This document shows positions 58,445 to 64,000 of a stretch of 64,000 bases of DNA, piece by piece. Source of the stretch: Paulownia fortunei (Eukaryota > Streptophyta > Magnoliopsida > Lamiales > Paulowniaceae); the NCBI GenBank assembly GCA_019321725.1, contig CM033120.1:6949694-7013693 (forward strand), read 5' to 3'. The notes under the pieces were generated by a model. The model ran no database searches, was not told where the DNA came from, and worked only from the letters and a program-made list of their open reading frames with translations. Both the position numbers and the translations under genes were made by a program. Within the stretch, counting starts at the first letter, position 1. Each line of letters opens with the position of its first letter.

Positions 58445-58700
58445 TATAGTGCAATGGTCTAGTGGTAATTTACTTTACAATTATAAAAGAGATCTAGGTT
58501 CAAATCCTTTTGGTTGCAATCCCTCAAACTTTATTTACAACAGCACATGGCAGTTACATAGGTGGCACGTGCGTCAATCATGCATCACGTGGTCGTATGC
58601 CACATCAGTTAGAGGCATCATGTCAGCATGCCGGCGGCTTCTCCGGCATAGGCCACCGATTTCGGGGTCTAAATTGGTTTTCTTGCAAGAGAAATTAAAT
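58445..58700 (+). repeat. Possible tRNA-derived SINE
   Basis: TGCAATGGTCTAGTGGTAAT fits a Pol III A box (as in tRNA-Gly/Glu/Asp) and AGGTTCAAATCC, about 37 bp further, a B box. It is followed by an unrelated GC-rich body (CACGTGG, GCCGGCGGCTTCTCCGGC) up to about 58670, atypical of the AT-rich surroundings. No A tail or target duplication confirmed. Confidence 0.45.
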
Positions 58701-59049
58701 TTATGTAAAAAAATTTAAGAAATCATATCTCACTCGTTTTGAGTCTGTTTTTGACAAATTTTGTACTATTTTGAACTTCTTTTCATATTCTACAACATAA
58801 CATAAAAATTTCATAACAAAATATCAAAAAGAGGTTCAATTTTGATTCTAAAATAAACGGGTCTCAAACTTTAAATTAAATTGTCTCTCAAACTGTTCAT
58901 CCATTTTTCACCAAATTCTAACCACATGATCTACACATTAAGATCTATGAAAAGGTAAAATTTTTACGAATTTCTAAAAAATAATCTGTTTTAAGCATAA
59001 AATCATATTAATAAATTCAATCAAATGAAACAACAAGAACGAGGCCTAT

Positions 59050-59063
59050 GGGCTCTGATACCA
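59050..59063 (-). promoter_or_regulatory. Primer binding site of the LARD-like element
   Basis: On minus TGGTATCAGAGCCC, perfect tRNA-iMet primer site, one base inside the 5' LTR. Confidence 0.9.
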
Positions 59064-59064
59064 C

Positions 59065-59513
59065 TGTAAAAAATTAACAATAATATAATATGAATCAAAT
59101 ATTCATATAAATAATGTACATCGGGTACACTTATATGCAGCGGATTGTCAATCCACATATCCCAAATCAAGCTTGTCTACAAGTCTTCTTTTGATCAAAC
59201 CACGAACATACCTCTCTCGTTGGTGGTGAATAATTAATAGAGTTATTCACTCAATTACATTCTTGGAGTCTATGGTGATGCTCCAAGAAAGAACGTAGAG
59301 AGAAATTTTAGGAGAGATATGAAGAAAGTTTTTGGGATAATTACGTTCACTCTAACACTCTCTATTGGATGGGGATTAGAGATATATATTTTTACTAAAA
59401 AAAGAATTTCAGTCAAACTAGAAAACTTAATCCCAATCAAATTGTGGAGACATCCAACTAAATATGGATGTCAATTGAGTTAAGGGTTCTAAACCCAATC
59501 TAATTTCCAATAT
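59065..59513 (-). repeat. 5' LTR of the LARD-like element
   Basis: 449 bp, on plus TGTAAAAAATTAAC ... CTAATTTCCAATA, bounded by PBS and by the TCAAT duplication. It shows the uninterrupted target of the hAT insertion in the other LTR. Confidence 0.85.
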
Positions 59514-59518
59514 CAATA

Positions 59519-60050
59519 ATAGTATTGATTGTGCACCGTTAAACATATATATGATAAAATTATATTCAAATGGATTTATGTTCATTTTTCTCACTAAAGT
59601 TGAATGCCATTATTATATTGTTTATTTAAAAAAAATCTATTTTTTTGTAAAATAATAATTTTTTGAACTTAATTGAGAGAAAATTATCGATGGGTTGGAT
59701 TTAGCCTAAAATCATGAGAAGTTTAAAAGTTTGGGTATATAAATTATGTTACCGTTGACCAAAAAGTCATAGTATATGTTTTCAACAAAAATTACATTTT
59801 CAAGTGGAAATGGCCTTTTGAACAACACTCCTTACTTAACTTTGAGTCCATCATGATTTTAGCCAAATTCCATCATTTTAGGAGTCAAAATCTGCTTTTC
59901 AACTTTATCGGCAAAAGGAATACTACTTTTATAGTTTTCAATAATTCAAGTGTTGAATTTTAATTTCCATTATTTCATAATTCTATTTTTAGTTTAGGGA
60001 CTTATTTGCAAATACAACCATTTGGCATTGAAACTAGGGCTCAAGTGTGA
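59519..60050. other. Intergenic DNA, no gene recognised
   Basis: AT-rich, short chance ORFs only. Confidence 0.5.
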
Positions 60051-60059
60051 GTCCCTCTC

Positions 60060-60900
60060 TCTTCTCTGTATAATAGTGACAGAGGTGAGTGTGTGCGGCC
60101 ACCACAACAACCTAGGATGAATGTGAGCTCCTTCACGCCTAACCTACTGGATTCAAGTCGAGGTGGTAGGCTAGTTCCAGCCCTCGATGTGGGTTAGTTT
60201 CCAAGTGCCTTGACTTGGCTTTGTCTCAGTTTGAGGCTTGGTTGCTGGTGGAGGTAGGCGAAGGCTAGAGCTCTCTACTCCCATTTGGAGCATTTGTTGT
60301 CTAAAGGAACAAACAATAAAAGGGAACATTTAACAAGCTTGTCACCCTTCCCAAGTTATGGTGGAGTCTCGACTTGTGCTTTTCGGTGGGTGAGGCCCTT
60401 GCCTATTCTATTAGATCATTTATCTTGATCTTGAGATTTTACCTTTTGGGGAGGGCGAATGCTTAGTTGGTTTGACCCACGGGCTTAAGTGACATAGAGT
60501 TGCTATCATGCGTAGGCTTAAATAGGAATTTGCATGCGGGCAATGTGTTATTGGGAGTGCTTATGAAATGTGAATCTATCTCAAATGTGGTTGTGGTCTT
60601 TAACAAGTTTCCTAAGCATAATGAGATGTCATTCACTGCAATGATGGAGGGGTTAGTAGAAGCTGACTGTGAAGTACTTAACATGTTCAGGTTAATGTAC
60701 AGAGTGGGGATGTTGAAACTGGACTTCAGTTATTTAATAATAGGTGGTTATCGAGTTTGACCTTGTGGTATCACATGTGGTCTCATCACTCAAGGATATT
60801 TATTCGGGCAAGGCATTGCTTTGCCCATGAAGTTTGTCTAGGTGAGACATCACTTAGTTCGAGGTGAGTGAGGTGATTTACAGTTTAACCTCGACTTGAC
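60060..60900 (+). pseudogene. Pentatricopeptide-repeat (PPR) gene relic
   Basis: Fragment of an organellar RNA-binding PPR gene. The best part, 60500-60757, reads VGLNRNLHAGNVLLGVLMKCESISNVVVVFNKFPKHNEMSFTAMMEGLVEADCEVLNMFRLMYRVG, which matches the PLS-type register (GLDRN...GNALL..Y.KCG...A..VF...P..N.VSFTAM). Just upstream, CHRVAIM (about 60487-60510) sits in another frame, and downstream about 60810-60850 GKAL/HCFAHEVCL resembles the next repeat (G..IHC...K.G). Frameshifts and stops at both ends; only about two repeats are recognisable. 60110-60400 may hold further decayed sequence. Not functional. Confidence 0.65.
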
Positions 60901-62010
60901 AAGTGTTGGATCGAGAAAGCTTTATTTCTACTTGATGTTTCCTATAATGTTGTAACAATCGTATACAACACTATCATGCATTCTATAAAACTATAGGAAT
61001 TCATACATGTCATGGTTAACTCATTAGTCATTTTGTACTAAACTGCATCTACATGACTACTTCGGTGTTTTCATATATCAATGAGCCATCTTGTAAAAGT
61101 ATTTGACAACTAAAAGACATTGTTTTTCATGAATTTCTCCCAGAATATTATGTGCGATAAATTGAATATTAAAGGCCTTTTGACAAAAAAACTACCTATC
61201 CAATGGTGTTGAGCTTCCATGAGTAGCTTGGTCCTATAGTTTCTTTGAAATATATAGAAATTTTAGTACCATGTGAAAAGTACTACCATTGGAATAGAGA
61301 TAAAGCTACTGATTGGCCAAAGTCATTTTTATATCTTGTTTGTATATAACTCAAAGAGTTGTGAATAATCTGGGGCAAAAATGTGTGTAGTTGATAAGTG
61401 TGATTACAGATGTTGCAATATTGCAATACTGAGTATGAATACCTTGAATTTAGTTCTCATGTTTTAATTATATTTGAATATGTGAATGTGATTTATTTTG
61501 ATATATATCGTCATGATTAGGCATATTTTTAGAAACATTACATTATTGCATTGGGTGGTGAAAATCAGATTAATTGATTTGATTTTTTGATTTAAATTTG
61601 GATAACAATTAATTTCTTAGCCACTTTTCTTATTTTCTTAGTGAGAGAATATGCGTATTGGAAATTGAAAGGACTTTAGGTTTTTGGAGATATTTGTCAC
61701 AGATTTGGGTAGTATTTAGGACTACACATTTATGGGTAATTTAAACATAGAGTGTCACAACACTATTTTAAATTGCATATTGCAAATCTTGCAACTTTAA
61801 GCTGATAATAAATTTCATTTTGAATAATGAGGAAATTTGAAATGTCATTTCGATATTTCTACAAAAAATTAAAACATTACCTGCAGGTCGTATTCCTGTA
61901 TAAAAATAGCAAGTTCAATGTAATTGGGATAGATTTCTAAACTAGCATACATAGAAGCGTAAATTATACTTTACCCTTATGAGCTCTGAGCCAGACATAC
62001 TTTGCTATCC
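60901..62010. other. AT-rich intergenic DNA, no gene recognised
   Basis: No ORF or repeat boundary of note. Confidence 0.5.
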
Positions 62011-62945
62011 TAACTCTCAATTGCATCATTTCACCTATCTAACTCTTCAATTTGCTTTAGCACTCTCATCAAGATACGTTAGATATCTATTCCGAACAGT
62101 ATTACCTCACATCCTTTATCACTAATATACCCAAAATGCCCTTATCTTAACACATTTACATATACAGGTTGTACATTTGACTAGCTTATCTCCCTTTGTC
62201 CAACTACACTCAAACTAGCTTAGCAACTTTTGCCGCTGTCCAATGGCTCTTTCATAGAAGCATATGAATTAATGCTTAAATCTTCCACCACTTTATAAGT
62301 TTGTTCCTCAAATCTTCCACATCTAAACTTTGCTCAAATTTTGTGCATGGCTTACAGAAATACTAGTACAAAATAGTGGGATAATTAGTATTAGATCATT
62401 CTATATTCCAATGAAAATAGAATAAAATTTTGTTGTGGTAAGTTCTTAAAGGCTAGATACATAGTTATAAAGAATAAATTTTTTCTATAATGTGTATCTA
62501 GCCTTCAAGAATTAATTATAAACTATAAATGCTTATCAAGCCTTCAAGAACTTACCACTACAACATTTTATTCCATTTTTGAAGGAATACAAACTTCAAC
62601 TACTACTACTTATCCTAGTATTTGAACCAGTACTTCAGTAACCCACAAACCAAATATTTGAGGAAAAATATGGGGATGGAAGATTTGAGCATCAATTTAT
62701 ATGCTCCTAAGAAGAGCTACTGGACAAAGGCAAGATTTGTTGGGTTAGTTGGAAGAGCCGATGAACAGAGAAAGATAGGTTGTTGTAGGTGATATATACA
62801 CTTTCATATTCATATAAGTGAGGTAAAGGCGTTATGGGTATTCCATTGTGGGTATATTAGTGATAAAGAAGAGTTCACATTTTTGGATGGAAGTTAAAGA
62901 AGCTCACAATTAAAGTAAAATGAAGTGTTGAGGCTATATTTTAGT
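62011..62945. repeat. Large imperfect foldback (inverted repeat)
   Basis: Left arm about 62090-62475 and right arm about 62505-62885 are imperfect reverse complements about a centre near 62495. Paired landmarks: TTTATCACTAATATACCC (62115) with GGGTATATTAGTGATAAA (62850); AAGCATATGAATTAATGCTT with GAGCATCAATTTATATGCTC; GTGGTAAGTTCTTAAAGGC (62435) with GCCTTCAAGAACTTACCAC (62540). Outer parts may extend to 62011 and 62945. No coding sequence. Could be a foldback/MITE-like element or an inverted duplication. Confidence 0.75.
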
Positions 62946-62949
62946 TGGC

Positions 62950-64000
62950 ATTATTTTGCATAATAAAACTTGTTTCATTGGGAAGTTTTCAAATTGGTAA
63001 GTTGCACTTTCCGTATTCCAACATGAGTTTTGATGATTAACTAATGCTTTGTATTTGTTTCCTTGTAGGATTAAAATGCAGAAACTTACTATGTATGAGT
63101 GTGGATTTTATGAAAAATATATTACAAATTTAATAGGATTAGTCCATTTGACTTTTGCTATGGAATCCACATCCAATAGCTGACTTTTTATGATCTTGTA
63201 TTCTTACTTAACTGTCAAAATCGGAGGAACCTTCCTAGAGGGTTTCATGGAGAATTTCAATTGGCAATAGAAGTCTATATCTTGAGGCTTTTGTTTGGGA
63301 AACTTCTATTTTTTTGTATTTAGATTCCATGTTATAATTAAATACAAATAAATATGTTATAATAGGAGAGCTCCTTGACTTTTGTTGGGAAAATTTCTAT
63401 GTAGCTTAATTAGGAATCTACCTGATGTAGTTTGTGTATTTAAGTACAAAGTTACATTAGTTTTCATTGTGGATTTAAGAGCATATCAAGCAAAAGAGAC
63501 CAACAATTTTTGTCTCCAAGGCACCACGATCACTGATCGAGACTCTGCAGTTCAATGAACAAGCCTGGAGATTTGAAGTACATTCCAAACTATATTGGAA
63601 CACTTCGAGAGAGTGAAGTGAGTTCTAAGAAGAGGATGTTCTATTGTTTGACTGCAGCAAATGTTAAAGAAACCTCAACGAAGAGATCAAGTTGAAAGGA
63701 ACTCACAAACAAGTCCATCTAATTGAGTAATACAAGAAAGACATTAAAATCAACGAGAGAGTCTTTATTTTGTTTTAAGTCTTGTTATTATATTGTGCAA
63801 TGTAGTTACTAATAGTGGATTAATTTCTTCTTTGGGTGTCGCCTCATGCACATAGGATATTTATATTTGAAGCACGTTAAAAGTTGTTGTGTCAATTTTT
63901 ATTTTCCGCGGCATGTTACAATTCATATTCAAATTAGTGTTATAGCATAAACTGGACATGTGAATATGGTTAATTAGCTAAAAGGTTATAATAATAACTA
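62950..64000. other. Unassigned, LTR-like DNA to the window end
   Basis: No ORF of note. TTTTGATGATTAACTAATG (about 63030) and TTTTTATTTTCCGCGGCATG (about 63896) are reminiscent of the beginning and end of Copia-type LTRs, but no partner or PBS is visible. Confidence 0.25.

Larger units (their letters stand above)
51564..59518 (-). mobile_element. Non-coding LTR retrotransposon (LARD-like), nested hAT insertion
   Basis: LTRs at 51569-53104 (enlarged by a hAT insertion) and 59065-59513 share sequence throughout; target duplication TCAAT at 51564-51568 and 59514-59518. The PBS at 59050-59063 shows minus orientation. The internal region (53105-59049, about 5.9 kb) has no recognisable gag, protease, RT or integrase, only short chance ORFs, so it resembles large retrotransposon derivatives mobilised in trans. 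An extremely decayed coding region cannot be excluded. Confidence 0.8.

Noticed and set aside
58449..58718. 89- and 62-codon plus-strand ORFs
   Set aside because: They begin in a Pol III-box-like repeat and run through a GC-rich fragment; no protein family recognised.

Overview
The window looks like nuclear DNA of a flowering plant, probably a dicot. It is AT-rich, almost entirely built of plant LTR retrotransposons (Athila, Tat and Tekay-type Gypsy, plus Copia), hAT transposons and non-coding repeats, and it holds one intron-containing plant gene. There is no sign of bacterial operons, phage or CRISPR. Coordinates were read by eye; boundaries marked 'about' may be off by tens of bases.

Layout. 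1-5.2 kb: two decayed Athila-type Gypsy elements with their 5' ends back to back (gag pseudogene on minus at 1-1563, LTR 1764-3548; a second LTR/PBS/gag on plus up to 5.2 kb). 5.2-7.4 kb: AT-rich spacer with a strongly purine-rich tract. 7388-13692: a boundary-complete but defective Tat-lineage Gypsy element (minus) with a perfect 5-bp target duplication CCTAC; it keeps gag and protease relics, lacks most of pol and carries an antisense ORF relic plus a 43-bp minisatellite. 15.2-18.4 kb: decayed hAT transposase gene (minus). 18.4-24.2 kb: a pile of Copia-type LTRs in both orientations. 24.2-29.5 kb: truncated Tekay-type chromovirus (minus). 29.5-33.4 kb: Copia pol relic (minus) joined to an oppositely oriented Copia LTR. 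33.4-40.0 kb: AT-rich spacer with no gene recognised.

40.0-51.3 kb is the most notable part. A young Tekay chromovirus (two LTR copies differing at about a dozen sites in 1 kb by my count) is split inside its RNase H coding sequence by about 4.3 kb holding an apparently intact, intron-containing NUCLEAR FUSION DEFECTIVE 6 (NFD6) gene. The missing end of the element's 3' LTR lies inverted directly upstream of NFD6, 62 bp or less from its ATG, and copies of a repeat found 3' of NFD6 lie at the far edge of the element. The retroelement apparently inserted next to NFD6 and the locus was then rearranged, so that NFD6 lost its native upstream region.

51.6-59.5 kb: a non-coding LTR element (LARD-like, minus; target duplication TCAAT) whose left LTR was later hit by a 1-kb non-autonomous hAT element carrying a tRNA-Ile-like sequence. 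60.0-61.0 kb: PPR gene relic (plus). 62.0-62.9 kb: a large imperfect foldback. The rest is unassigned repeat-like DNA.

Only NFD6 looks like a working gene. The others are transposon genes, nearly all broken by stops, frameshifts or truncation; the order of insertions can be partly read from nesting.
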